DNA of 64,000 bases from AC-32 sp963704005 (GCA_963704005.1 CAVPGJ010000002.1:62001-126000); one strand, 5' to 3'; counted from the first letter of the stretch, positions 45,495 to 55,071 are shown. The notes: generated from the sequence alone by a model not told the origin. Numbers and translations are program-made.

Positions 45495-46048
45495 GAAAGC
45501 TCCTCCCGAAGCCGCTCGAGTGCCCGCGCCAGCCGCGACTTGACCGTGCCGCGGCGGACGCCGAGGGCCGCGGCGGTTTCCTCCTCCGAGAGCTGGAGGA
45601 AGTAGCGGCACGCGACGGCGTCACGTTGGTCGTCCGAGAGGCGCTCGACCGCGGCCAGAAGCCGATCCTGCGACTCCCTGGCGAGCAGAGCCGCCTCGGG
45701 GGACGGGACCGCGTCCCCCAGGCGGACCTCGGCGGCTGCCCGAAGCGCGAGGCGCTGGCGCCGGCCGGCCGAGCGGCGGCGGTTGCGCGCCTCGTTGGCG
45801 ACGATCCGCAGCAGCCAGGGCTGCAGCGGCGAGCCGCGGCGAAAGCGGCCGAGCGCGCGGTAGGCCTTGACGAAGCCGTCCTGAGCCGCCTCCTCGGCGT
45901 CGGCTGCGTTCCCGCTCAGCACGAAGGCGGTCCGGAACGCGATTCCCTGGTATCTGCGCACGATCGACTCCCAGGCGCGGATGTCGCCCCGCCGCGCTCG
46001 CTCGACAAGCTCGGATTCGTCCAGTGGCCGGTCCACCACTGCCGTCAC
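45491..46048 (-). CDS. ECF (group 4) RNA polymerase sigma factor
   Basis: 185 residues. Sigma2 region: IVRRYQGIAFRTAFVLSG, DAEEAAQDGFVKAYRALGRF and WLLRIVANEARNRRR. Sigma4 region: RDAVACRYFLQLSEEETAAALG and RRGTVKSRLARALERLREEL. The downstream gene overlaps by four bases and encodes a membrane protein likely to control it. Targets unknown; the -35/-10 motif cannot be set from one window. Confidence 0.94.
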   Translation of the reverse strand: MTAVVDRPLDESELVERARRGDIRAWESIVRRYQGIAFRTAFVLSGNAADAEEAAQDGFVKAYRALGRFRRGSPLQPWLLRIVANEARNRRRSAGRRQRLALRAAAEVRLGDAVPSPEAALLARESQDRLLAAVERLSDDQRDAVACRYFLQLSEEETAAALGVRRGTVKSRLARALERLREELS

Positions 46049-46079
46049 TACACCCGAAGCTCGATTAGGGTTCCCGGCG

Positions 46080-46391
46080 ATGCTGGCACGCGTTGCACGC
46101 TATGAGGTTCCTTCGGACCGCATCGACGAGGCCGTCGAGGCCTTCGGCAAGGCGTCTGAGGAGGTGGAGCAGCTCGAAGGGTTCGCCGGCGGCTATCTCT
46201 TCGTCGACCATGAGGACGGCCGCACGATGACCCTGACGCTCTGGGAGAGCCAGGCCGCGCTGGACAACAGCGAGCGCGCGACCGGCAAGCTCCGCCGCGA
46301 GGCGGCGAGCTCCGTCGCGGGCTCGGTGCTCTCCGTCGAGAAGTTCGAAGTCGCCCGCGAGCTCGCCGCCGCCCACCCGAGCGGCGCTTAG
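46080..46391 (+). CDS. ABM-like / stress-responsive small barrel protein
   Basis: 103 residues from ATG (MLARVARYEVPSDRIDEAV). Dimeric alpha-beta barrel pattern: VARYEVPSDRIDEAVEAFGKA, GGYLFVDHEDGRTMTLTLWES. A second member of the class encoded at 16324. Function unknown. Divergent from the sigma-factor gene with 31 bases between, so possibly in its regulon (inference). Confidence 0.72.
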   Translation: MLARVARYEVPSDRIDEAVEAFGKASEEVEQLEGFAGGYLFVDHEDGRTMTLTLWESQAALDNSERATGKLRREAASSVAGSVLSVEKFEVARELAAAHPSGA

Positions 46392-46461
46392 CGCCGTCGT
46401 TCGTCCCGGAACCGCAGCCCCGGGCGCGGTGTAGACGAGGCAACCGCGAAAGGAGCTGACG

Positions 46462-47034
46462 ATGAAACGCCTCGTCCTCGCCGCCGTGCTCGCCGGGTTG
46501 CTCGTGCCGGCGGCCGCGCTCGCGAAAGAACCGTCCGCGGCCTCGATCTCGGGGCCCGGCTTCGACAAGACCCTGAGAGCGCCGGAGAACGACCATTTCA
46601 CCTCCACCCTGCTCGCCCGCCTCACGGAGGCCACCGGCTTCTTCCCGGCGGCCGTGGGCCAGTCCCCGAACCCGATGCTGCCGGCCCGCCCGGCCGGGTC
46701 GCTCGGCCCGCGCTACACCATCGTCTGGACGGTCCCGGTGCCCGGCCACGCGCATCGGGTACGCCAGGACCTCTACCCGTACGCCGAGGGCGGCGCCCTC
46801 ACGTACATGAAGGCCGGCCAGCCGATCTACGAGATGCGGACGGTCGGCGGCTGGTACCGCGCCTACGGCCTGAAGCGGACGCTCGTCGGGCTCGGGCTTC
46901 CCGCCCGTCCGGCGCAGGACGCCGAGGGCTCGAGCATCGCGCTCTTCGCCGGCATCGGCATCCCCGGAGCGCTCGCGCTGACCGCCGCGTTCTTCCTGGT
47001 CAGGCGATCGCGGCTTCGCCGAGCAGGGCCTTGA
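46462..47034 (+). CDS. secreted or membrane-anchored hypothetical protein
   Basis: 190 residues with AAAGGAG upstream. Signal peptide (residues 1-21, cut likely after ALA), an extracytoplasmic part with Pro- and Tyr-rich segments (LYPYAEGGALTYMKAGQ), then a C-terminal membrane helix (about 160-182) and basic end RRSRLRRAGP, the layout of a C-terminally anchored exported protein. No family recognised. It overlaps the convergent dnaE by about 35 bases. Confidence 0.7.
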   Translation: MKRLVLAAVLAGLLVPAAALAKEPSAASISGPGFDKTLRAPENDHFTSTLLARLTEATGFFPAAVGQSPNPMLPARPAGSLGPRYTIVWTVPVPGHAHRVRQDLYPYAEGGALTYMKAGQPIYEMRTVGGWYRAYGLKRTLVGLGLPARPAQDAEGSSIALFAGIGIPGALALTAAFFLVRRSRLRRAGP

Positions 47035-50000
47035 CCTCGGCGAAGAAGTCGGGCTCCGGCTTGACGCGGAAGTCCGGGCCGAACTCGTAGACGACCGTCC
47101 CGGCCGAGACGATCAGGTCGGCCACGACCCGCTGCTCGCCGGGGAAGTCGCGCAGGACGCCGGCCAGCTCGCGGATCAGCCCGCGGCTGGCGACCCGCGC
47201 GTCGATCTTCAGCCGAACCTCTCGCCGCTCCGGGGTCGCCTCGAAGGCGCGTCACCTCCAGCGCGATCAGCTTCGTCTCGCCCTCCTGCTTGTGGTCGAC
47301 CCGCGCCTTGACGACGAGCACCGAGTCGGTCGCGAGCAGCTCGCGCGAGGCCGCGTAGACGGAGTTGAAGACGACCACCTCGGCGCTCCCGAGCACGTCG
47401 TCGAGGCGCATGAAGACCATCGGGTCGCCCTTCTTGGTCGTCAGCTGCTTCAGCGCGGAGACGATCCCGCCGACGGTCACGATCTCGCCGTCGCGGCGGC
47501 GCTCGAGCTCGGCCAGCGTCGCGTCGGTCTTGCGCCGGAGCTGGTCGCGGATCGCCTCGAGCGGGTGCTCGGAGACGTAGAGGCCGAGCGCCTCCTTCTC
47601 GAGCCGCAGCAGCTCGTCCTTCTCGAACTCCTCGGAGCCGATCGGCGGGTGCTCGAGCTTCTCCTCGGTCTCGGCGAAGAGCGAGCTCTGGCCGCGCAGC
47701 CGCTCGTCGGAGGCGCGCTGCCCATGTGAGAGCGCGTGCTCGAGCGCCTCGAGCATCCCGCGCCGCGAGCGCGCCGGTCGAGTCGAGCGCGCCGCACTTG
47801 ACGAGCGACTCCAGCGCGCGCTTGTTCACGACCTGCGGGTCGACGCGCTCGGTGAAGTCCCAGAGCGAGGCGAACGGCCCGCCCTCCTCGCGCGCCGCGA
47901 CGATCGCCCGCGCGGCCGAGTCGCCGACGTTCTTGACCGCGTTCAGGCCGAAGCGGATCTTGCCCTCGACGACGGCGAAGTCGCACTCGGAGCCGTTCAC
48001 GTCCGGCGGCAGCACCTCGATCCCGATCTCGTGGCAGGCGTTCACGTAGAACGGCACGCGGTCCTTCGTGTTCATGACCGACGAGATCAGCGCGGCCATG
48101 TACTCCTTCGGGTGGTGCGCCTTCAGCCACGCGGTGCGGTAGGCGATCAGCGCGTAGCAGGCGGCGTGCGCCTTGTTGAAGGAGTAGTCCTGCGACTGCT
48201 CCATGTCCTTCCAGAGCTGGTTCGCGACCGCGGGTGTCGTGTCCGTCTTCGCGCAGCCCTCGAGGAACTTCTCCTTCAGGGACGCCATCAGCTCGTGGAT
48301 CTTCTTGCCGATCGCCTTGCGCAGGTCGTCGGCCTCGGCCGGGCGTGAAGCCGGCGAGCTGCTTGGCGATCTCCAGGTACTGCTCCTGATAGATGCAGAT
48401 TCCGTAGGTGAGGCCCGGTGATCTCCTCGAGGCGCGGGTCGATGTAGCTGACCTGCTCCTGGCCGTTCTTGCGCCGCGCGTAGACCGGGATGTAGCCCAT
48501 CGGCCCGGGCCGGTAGAGGGCGACGAGCGCGATCAGGTCCTCGAACTCGGTCGGCTTCACCTGGCGGAGCGCCTCGCGCATCCCGGACGACTCGAACTGG
48601 AAGACGCCGATCGCGTCCGCCTGCGCCAGCATCTCGTAGGTCTCTCGCGTCGTCGAGCGGGATCTTCGCGATGTCGAGGCCACCGCCGACGAGCTCGACG
48701 GCCTTGTCGATCACGTCGAGGTTGCGCAGGCCGAGGAAGTCCATCTTCAGCAGGCCGAGCGCCTCGACGTCCCACATCCCGAACTGGGTCACGACCTCCT
48801 GGTCCGGGCCCTTCTGCTGCAGCGGGACGACGTCGGTCAGCGGCCGGTCGGCGATCACGACGCCGGCGGCGTGGATCGAGTCCTGGCGGACGAGGCCCTC
48901 GAGCGGCTTCGCCAGGTCGACGATCTCTCGCGACGAGCGGGTCGGCGTCGTACGCCTGCTTCAGCTCCGCGCCCGGCTTGAGGCAGTCGTCGAGGTAGAC
49001 CTTCGGCCCTTCCGGGATCAGCTTCGCGACCTTGTCGACGGTGCCGTAGGGGACCTCGAGCACGCGGCCGGCGTCGCGGACGGCGGCGCGGGCCATCATC
49101 GTCCCGAAGGTGATGATCTGCGCGACGCGGTCGCGCCCGTACTTCTCGGCGACGTAGTTGATGACGCGGTCGCGGCCGGCGACGGCGAAGTCGATGTCCA
49201 TGTCCGGCATCGACTTGCGGCCCGGGTTGAGGAAGCGCTCGAAGAGCAGGCCGTAGCGGATCGGGTCGACGTCGGTGATCTCGAGGCAGTAGGCGGCGAG
49301 GGAGCCGGCGGCCGAGCCGCGGCCGGGGCCGACCGAGACGCCGTTGCGCTTGGCGAAGGCGATGAAGTCCCAGACGATCAGGAAGTAGTCCGCGAAGCCC
49401 ATCTCCTTGATCGTCTTCAGCTCGAAGCGGAGGCGCTCCTGGAGCTCCGGTGTCACCCGTTCGTAGCGCTTTTGCAGGCCTTTTTCGCAGAGCTCGACCA
49501 GGTAGTCGAACGCGTCTCTGCCGTCCGGGACGGGGAAACGCGGGAGCAGGATGTTGCCGAGCTCGAGCGTCGACGTTGCAGCGCTCGGCGACCTCGAGCG
49601 TGCGGGCGAGCGCCTCCTCGTAGCCAGGGAAGTCGGCGGCCATCTCCTCCGGCGACTTGAAGAAGAACTGGTCGGTGTCGAACTTCCAGTGGTTCGGGTT
49701 CTTGAGCGAGTCGCCCGACTGGATGCAGAGCAGCGCCTCGTGCGCCTTCGCGTCCTCGTGCCGCAGGTAGTGGACGTCGCCGGTTGCGACGAGCGGCAGG
49801 CCGGCCTCCTCGGCGAGCTTCGCCAGCGGCGGGTTGATCCGCGCCTGGACGTCGAGACCCGCGTTCTGGATCTCGACGTAGGTCGAGTCGCGGCCGAAGA
49901 CCTGGGCGAGGCGGTCGAGGTCGGCGCGCGCGTCGTTGGGCCGGTTCTCCTCGAGCGCCTTGCAGACGCGGCCGGAGAGGCAGCCCGAGAGCGCGACCAG

Positions 50001-50387
50001 GCCCTTGCGAGTGGCGGTCGAGCAGCTCCCAGTCGACGCGCGGCTTGTAGTAGTAGCCCTCGAGGTAGCCGGCCGAGGAGAGCTTGATCAGGTTCCCGTA
50101 GCCCTCGTTGTCCTCGGCGAGGAGGGTCAGGTGCGCGTAGCCCTTCTTCTGGGCGCGGCGGTCGTCGGCGACGTAGACCTCGCAGCCGATCAGCGGCTTG
50201 ACGCCGTGCCTTGCCCGCCTCGCGGTAGAGCTCGACCGCGCCGGCGAGGCGAGCCGTGGTCGGTGAGCGCGACCGCCGGCATCTCGAGCTCGGCCGCGCG
50301 CGCCGCGAGACCGGGGATGCGGCAGGCGCCGTCGAGGATCGAGTACTCGGAGTGGACGTGCAGGTGGACGAAGCCGGCTCGAGCCAC
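47000..50387 (-). CDS. dnaE: DNA polymerase III alpha subunit (many frame breaks)
   Basis: Replicative polymerase, about 1,130 residues when frames are joined. Start GTG leads to GFVHLHVHSEYSILDGA (PHP domain). Then VGPGRGSAAGSLAAYCLEITDVDP, the catalytic Asp triad in SMPDMDIDFAVAGRDRVINY, TFGTMMARAAVRDAGRV, YSFNKAHAACYALIAYRTAW, and an OB-fold region, ending VKALLGEAAIA. At least seven shifts. The continuity of motifs indicates one gene. Confidence 0.92.
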
Positions 50388-50404
50388 GGGAAGGTCGAGT
50401 CTAG

Positions 50405-51010
50405 TCAGGCGGTCAGACGCGTTTCGAGCGCGTCCACGGAGACGAGCTCGACGCCGTCCGCAACGAGCGCGGAGAGGATGCGCGGCAGCGCCTCCGCGGT
50501 CGCCTCGGGCCAGCCGTGCAGGAGCACGATCGTGTCCGCCTCGCGCGCGCGGACCCCTTCGAGCACGAGCCGCTCGACCTCGGCGGCGGCGTGCTCCTCG
50601 TTCCAGTCCTCGGGGTCGACGTCCCAGCCGACGTGCCGGTAGCCGAGCTCGCGTATGGCCGCCAGGACGCGCTCGTCGTCCATTCCGGCGCCGAACGGGC
50701 AGCGGAACCACGGCTTCGGGTCGACGCCGGTCGTCTCGCGGATCGTCTCCTCCGCGCGGCGGATGTCGTAGCGGAGCATCCCGTCGTCGAGGCCGCTCAG
50801 CGGCGCGTGGAAGTTCGAGTGGTTCGCGAGCCGGTGGCCGGCCGCTGCTATCCGGCGCGCCTGATCGGGATTCGCGCGCACCCAGCGGCCCTGGAGGAAG
50901 AACGTCGCGATCACGCCGCGGTGTGCGAGCGCGGCGAGTAGCCGGTCCTCGACGCCGGCGGTCGTCGGGCGGCCCGGGAACTCGGTGTCGAAGGTCAGCG
51001 CGACCTGCAT
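50405..51010 (-). CDS. polysaccharide deacetylase family protein (NodB domain)
   Basis: 201 residues. NodB motifs: TFDTEF near residue 6 (the usual TFDDG second Asp replaced by Glu), the metal His pair in HSNFHAP, RCPFGAG, WDVDPEDW and LLHGW. No signal peptide, so probably cytoplasmic or non-classical. It would remove acetyl groups from sugars; the altered first motif lowers certainty on activity. Just upstream of dnaE in transcription. Confidence 0.87.
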   Translation of the reverse strand: MQVALTFDTEFPGRPTTAGVEDRLLAALAHRGVIATFFLQGRWVRANPDQARRIAAAGHRLANHSNFHAPLSGLDDGMLRYDIRRAEETIRETTGVDPKPWFRCPFGAGMDDERVLAAIRELGYRHVGWDVDPEDWNEEHAAAEVERLVLEGVRAREADTIVLLHGWPEATAEALPRILSALVADGVELVSVDALETRLTA

Positions 51011-51239
51011 CTATCGCGCGAGCGTGACAGCCCCTACGACCTCGGCCGCCGCGCTGCCGCTGGCGACGATCGTCGCGCCTGCAGCCCGCACCCTCGCGGC
51101 CGCCTCGACCAGCGCCGGCAGGGTCTCGTCGGGCGAGGCGATCGTCCAGACCGGGAACATCGAGTCGAGCGCGGCGAGCGGCCCGTGCTGGAGGTCGGTC
51201 GAGGTCAGCGGCTTGGCGGCGACGCGCCCTCGCGCTAAA
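51011..51239 (-). pseudogene. C-terminal fragment of a SIS-domain protein
   Basis: The minus strand reads KPLTSTDLQHGPLAALDSMFPVW and TIASPDETLPALVEAAARVRAAGATIVASG, close to the end of SIS sugar-isomerase or GlmS-like proteins (the usual E-x-x-HGP loop, here DLQHGP). The rest of the domain (about 250 residues) is not upstream; a different small gene sits there. It is likely a remnant. Confidence 0.6.
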
Positions 51240-51500
51240 TCAGAGCTCGCGCGCAAGCTCGGCCGCGACCCGGCTGGCGTCGCTTTCGTCCGGGCGGCGG
51301 CGGCGGTGTCTGCGCTGCGGGCGGAGCGGCGCGTCCTCGAGCCGCGGGGCCGGGTGGCCGCTCTCGACCCGCAGCCGCTCGATGAGCTCCGAGGCGGCCT
51401 CACGCGTTTCCGGGAACTCCTCGCCGGCCCGCTCGCAGAGCGCGGCGGCCAGGGCGTAGACCTGTCGCACGGTTGGCTTTCCGGCCTTCAACGACGCCAT
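51240..51500 (-). CDS. 86-residue hypothetical protein
   Basis: MASLKAGKPTVRQVYALAAALCERAGEEFPETREAASELIERLR, then a basic low-complexity stretch. The first half looks like a compact helical fold seen in uncharacterised actinobacterial proteins; the second is Arg-rich. Function unknown. Immediately upstream of the SIS fragment. Confidence 0.55.
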   Translation of the reverse strand: MASLKAGKPTVRQVYALAAALCERAGEEFPETREAASELIERLRVESGHPAPRLEDAPLRPQRRHRRRRPDESDASRVAAELAREL

Positions 51501-51927
51501 TGCAGCACAGAACGGCGCGCGAGTGTGTGACGCCTCTGCACCGGACCTCTGACGCCCGCCCCAAGCCCCATCGCAACCCGCAACCGTCCGCGAGGCTTTG
51601 CCTAACCGGCCGGATTCGGCATCGACCGGATCGCCGACGCCGCGGGATCCGATCCGGGGCCTCCGCCTCGAGAACTACGACACCGGGATCCCGCCACACC
51701 ACCGAAGCTGTCGAGCTGACGCGAGCGGCGATCGGTCGCGATGGGGCCAACTCGTACCTCTCATTCTCAGGGCGATCATCCGCTGCTCGAGCTCCGCGCT
51801 CGGACTGAAGATCGGCGGGACCCGTCCCTAGCCCCCACCCACCCGGGGATTTCCAGGCTACCGACACCCCCGTGACGGGTGTGTCACGCGGGTGTCGCGG
51901 AAGCGTGTCTTTTCTTCCGAGCCCGAG
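51501..51927. other. gap without a clear gene
   Basis: About 430 bases. No supported reading frame, no tRNA fold. Near 51830-51900 it carries CCCCCACCCACCCGGGG followed by GGGTGTGTCACG, closely similar to sequence at 36450-36530, which suggests a shared promoter or repeat motif. Confidence 0.5.
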
Positions 51928-52401
51928 CTAGCCCGCGCCCATCTCCGCCATCGCGGCCTTGCTGCGCTCCGCCATCTCCTCCTCGGAGAGATCCTCCTTG
52001 TGGGTCGCCACCGACCAGGTGTGCCCGAACGGATCGGCGAGCGAGCCGAAGCGGTCGCCCCAGAACATGTCCTGCAGCGGCATCTCGACCGTGGCCCCCG
52101 CGCGCGTCGCCTGCTCGAAGGTCGCGTCGCAGTCCTCCACGTACAAGAAGATCGACCCGGTCGGCCCGCCGCGCTCGGACGGCGGCTGCACCGTCGACTG
52201 CGGGAACGGGTCCGACAGCATCAGCTTCGAGTCGCCGATCTGCAGCTCGGCGTGCGCGATCTTCCCGTCCTCCCCGGGCATCCGCAGCACCTCCTCGGCG
52301 CCGAACGCCTCCTTGTAGAAGTCGATCGCCTTCGCAGCGTCCTCGACGGCGAGATACGGCGTCAGGCTGTGGTAGCCCTCCGGAATCGGTTTGACGGCCA
52401 C
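51928..52401 (-). CDS. VOC/glyoxalase-fold protein (PhnB-like)
   Basis: 157 residues. Two beta-alpha-beta repeats of the vicinal-oxygen-chelate fold: LTPYLAVEDAAKAIDFYKEAFGAEEV and AHAELQIGDSKLMLSDPF, then FLYVEDCDATFEQATRAGATV and FGSLADPFGHTWSVATH. Metal ligands expected at His and Glu positions are present. PhnB-like relatives have no settled function. Preceded by AAGGAGAGC. Confidence 0.88.
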   Translation of the reverse strand: MAVKPIPEGYHSLTPYLAVEDAAKAIDFYKEAFGAEEVLRMPGEDGKIAHAELQIGDSKLMLSDPFPQSTVQPPSERGGPTGSIFLYVEDCDATFEQATRAGATVEMPLQDMFWGDRFGSLADPFGHTWSVATHKEDLSEEEMAERSKAAMAEMGAG

Positions 52402-52505
52402 TTGCTCTCCTTCCGGTCGTGGAAACTCGACCCCGATTCTAAAGCTCGGTTGACCCCGGTCGCCGCCGACATAGGCCGCAGGATCGCTGAGCGCCGCTTC
52501 TCGGG

Positions 52506-52973
52506 CTAGGACGTCAGCTTGCGGAGCATTCCCTCGACCCGGTCGAGGCGCTCGTCGAGGCCGTCGAGCCTCGCCGCCAGCCGATCCTCCTCCTCTTTCT
52601 CTTCGACGGCCTCCGCCGCGTCGCGCTCCGCTTCTGCCCGGGCGACGAACGTCGACGTGACCGCCGCGATCGTGACGGTCAGGAAGGCGATGCCCTCGAG
52701 CATCACGAGACTGGCGACGAGCCGCCCGATCCAGTGCCTAGGCGTGACGTCCCCATAGCCGACCGTCGTCACGGTCTGCAGCGCCCACCACATGCCGACC
52801 CAGATGTTCGAGTACTCCTTGTGGTCGAGCACCCTCATCGCGATGCCGCCGACGACGACGACCACTGCGGTTGCCGTGATGATGACGCCGGCTGCCGTTT
52901 GCACCGAGGGCGGCTTGCGCAGGAAGCTCGTCATCCGCCGCTCGATCGGGTTCGGCCGGGCTACGCGGGGCAT
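52506..52973 (-). CDS. two-helix potassium channel with C-terminal coiled coil
   Basis: 155 residues. Helix 1 (about 27-48), pore helix and selectivity filter TVTTVGYGDVTP, helix 2 (about 85-108), then a cytoplasmic coiled coil (EAERDAAEAVEEKEEEDRLA and following heptads). The filter is the canonical TVGYGD. No RCK regulatory domain. The YihY-like gene starts one base after it, so they may be co-transcribed. Confidence 0.93.
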   Translation of the reverse strand: MPRVARPNPIERRMTSFLRKPPSVQTAAGVIITATAVVVVVGGIAMRVLDHKEYSNIWVGMWWALQTVTTVGYGDVTPRHWIGRLVASLVMLEGIAFLTVTIAAVTSTFVARAEAERDAAEAVEEKEEEDRLAARLDGLDERLDRVEGMLRKLTS

Positions 52974-52974
52974 G

Positions 52975-53877
52975 TCACGCCGGCACGGCCCGGTGAGCGT
53001 TGGCCTGCCGGAGGTCTCGCCGGTGTGCCAGCGCCGGCGCGAGAGCGGCCGCGAGGATCAGAAGGCTCGCGTAGATCAGGATCCAGAAGAAGAGCGCCAT
53101 GACGATGCCGAGGCTGCCGTAGTACATCGAGTACCAGACCAGCCAGTGCCGGAAGAGGAGCGCCGAGAGCAGCCGCAGCCCCACCAGGCCGAGGAGGGTG
53201 AAGACCGCTCCCGGAACGACGTCGCGGCGGGTGACGCGCCGGTGCAGGAGCATGCGCGGCACCCAGACGAAGTACGAGAAGAGAACGAAGAGCCAAACGG
53301 GCAGGAGAACCCAGCCGATCCAGCTCGGCTGCCCGTGCAGAGCTCTCGTCTGGAGGATGAAGACGAGCAGGAATCCGAGCAGGACCACCAGGGTCACGAG
53401 GTAGCGGGCCTGGTCGAAGAACTGCGGCTTGCCGAGATCGATCCGCCAGGCACGGCTGTGGGCGACCTGCAGCACCCGGCCGAAGCCCAGGCCGAAGAAC
53501 AGAACGTTGAAGACCGCGATCAGGGTCGCGACGAGCTGGTGCCCGCTCGCTCCGGTGAGGACGGAGTCGAGCATGGTCTTCACGCCGCCCGTGAGGTCGA
53601 GGCGACCTGCGAGCCGATCGGCCAGCTTGGTCGGGTCGTTGTAGACGTAGCCCATCATCACGACCGTGGCCGGGATCACGGTGATGAAGAGGTAGGCGGT
53701 CAGCAGGACGGCGAAGAGGCCGCCGTCCGATTCCCGGAAGCGGCGGTACCAGCCGATCGTCGCCCCCCGGCGCGTGGCCGGATCCTGGCGGTCGGCCCAA
53801 TCCTTGCCCCGAACCGCTACCGCGTTTCCCTTGGCGTAGGCGCCCATTCCGACGCGCTTGGCCCTTGCCGGGATCAC
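52975..53877 (-). CDS. YihY/UPF0761-family inner membrane protein
   Basis: 300 residues from GTG (MIPARAKRVGMGAYAKG); an ATG ten codons in is an alternative, and the open frame runs on to 54087. Six or more membrane helices: LFAVLLTAYLFITVIPATVVMMG, LVATLIAVFNVLFFGLGFG, LVTLVVLLGFLLVFI, WVLLPVWLFVLFSYFVW, VFTLLGLVGLRLLSALLF and IVMALFFWILIYASLLILAAAL. This pattern fits the YihY (BrkB-like) family, function unknown. Confidence 0.82.
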   Translation of the reverse strand: MIPARAKRVGMGAYAKGNAVAVRGKDWADRQDPATRRGATIGWYRRFRESDGGLFAVLLTAYLFITVIPATVVMMGYVYNDPTKLADRLAGRLDLTGGVKTMLDSVLTGASGHQLVATLIAVFNVLFFGLGFGRVLQVAHSRAWRIDLGKPQFFDQARYLVTLVVLLGFLLVFILQTRALHGQPSWIGWVLLPVWLFVLFSYFVWVPRMLLHRRVTRRDVVPGAVFTLLGLVGLRLLSALLFRHWLVWYSMYYGSLGIVMALFFWILIYASLLILAAALAPALAHRRDLRQANAHRAVPA

Positions 53878-54122
53878 GAGCCGACAATACGGCGGTTCGA
53901 GCCACCGGTCCTCGTCCGTTTGGGATGACCCAGGCGAGGCGCCCAGCAGCGACGCCTGTTCGCGCTCCCACGAGAGCGTGACCGGCGGGCCGGCCTCGAG
54001 AAACATGTGCGGGAAGAGCGCGAACTGACGCCGAATCCAAGCCCCTGCAATCACTGAGACGGGTGCGTCGGGCCGAGCCTCGGACACCGACGCCTATGGG
54101 GCAACCAAACCAAGGAGCAATC

Positions 54123-54800
54123 ATGCATCGCAAACCGCTGGCCGCTCTGGCGGTCTCGGTGACGGCACTGGCTCTCGCGGGCTTCGCGCTCGCGCACAAC
54201 TGGAGCCCGGTATCCGTCCAACCCGTCTCGGCGGCGTTCACCGCGACCGTCACGCACATGCACTCCCGCACGTGTGCAGGAGCGGACGGCACCTACACGC
54301 TGACGAAAGGCGTGTACACGGGCACGGCGACCAGCACCGACGCGCGTGTCAACGGGCCGCTGAAGCTGAGCGCCCAGACCCTCTACAACCCGGCCACGAA
54401 CCTCGGCACCGTCGACGGCACGTTCTCCGTCAAGACGGCAAAGGGTCACACCCGGGGCGCGTTCAGCGCGGTCGACACGAACGGCTCGCTTTCGGGCTTC
54501 GCCCGCGGCCAGACCAAGGGCGCCCGCGCGCACCTGGTGGCGAACTTCTCGGGGACATTCGATCCGGCCGGCAGCTTCGACGCCCAGCTCGGCTCGGGGT
54601 CGTCGGACGACACCGCCGTCTTCGCCTCCGGCCGCTGTGGAAAGCACGTCGGGCCGAGCGGGCCTAGCGGCCCGAGCGGGCCGAGTGGCGCCAGTGGGCC
54701 GAGTGGCCCGAGCGGCACAACCGGTGTGCAGGGCCAGCACCACAAGCATCACAAGCACCACGGCCACGGCCACAAACACGGGCACGGTCACAAGCACTAG
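54123..54800 (+). CDS. secreted protein with collagen-like GPS repeats and His-rich tail
   Basis: 225 residues with AAGGAG seven bases upstream. Signal peptide to about residue 24 (ALALAGFALA). A compact domain (residues 25-175) has two Cys (RTCAGADG and SGRCGKH) that may form a disulphide. Then eight or so G-P-S/G-A-S triplets (about 178-202), the collagen-type G-x-y pattern, and a tail of His, Lys and Gly (HHKHHKHHGHGHKHGHGHKH), a strong metal-binding candidate. Unknown family. Confidence 0.85.
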   Translation: MHRKPLAALAVSVTALALAGFALAHNWSPVSVQPVSAAFTATVTHMHSRTCAGADGTYTLTKGVYTGTATSTDARVNGPLKLSAQTLYNPATNLGTVDGTFSVKTAKGHTRGAFSAVDTNGSLSGFARGQTKGARAHLVANFSGTFDPAGSFDAQLGSGSSDDTAVFASGRCGKHVGPSGPSGPSGPSGASGPSGPSGTTGVQGQHHKHHKHHGHGHKHGHGHKH

Positions 54801-54835
54801 CCCCGCCGTGACGGTTCTGCGAAGGGCGCCCTCAG

Positions 54836-55071
54836 GCGCCCTTCGTCGTCTGGGGCAGATGCAGAGACTCCGAGACAGTGCGTCGGACGGCCGCACGGGC
54901 AAAGCCCGCACGGCCTCTAGGCGGCGCCGCCAAGTCGGCGCCTAGGCGCCCTTCGTCGTCTGGGGCAGATGCAGAGACTCCGAGACAGTGCGTCGGACGG
55001 CCGCACGGGCAAAGCCCGCACGGCCTCTGGGCGGCGCCGCCAAGTCGGCGCCTAGGCGCCCTTCGTCGTTT
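54836..55071. repeat. 110-bp tandem repeat carrying the double-hairpin element
   Basis: CTTCGTCGTC/T begins copies at 54841, 54951 and 55061, period 110; the third is the true 3' end of the acVLRF1 gene. Each full unit has hairpin B GGCCGCACGGGC-AAA-GCCCGCACGGCC and a hairpin A form GGCGCCGCCAAGTCGGCGCC, in inverse order to copies a and b. The two full copies differ at only one or two bases, so the amplification is recent. Confidence 0.85.

Noticed and set aside
51501..51927. tRNA gene
   Set aside because: No T-loop (GTTCGANNC) with matching acceptor stem on either strand, here or in the other gene-free gaps.
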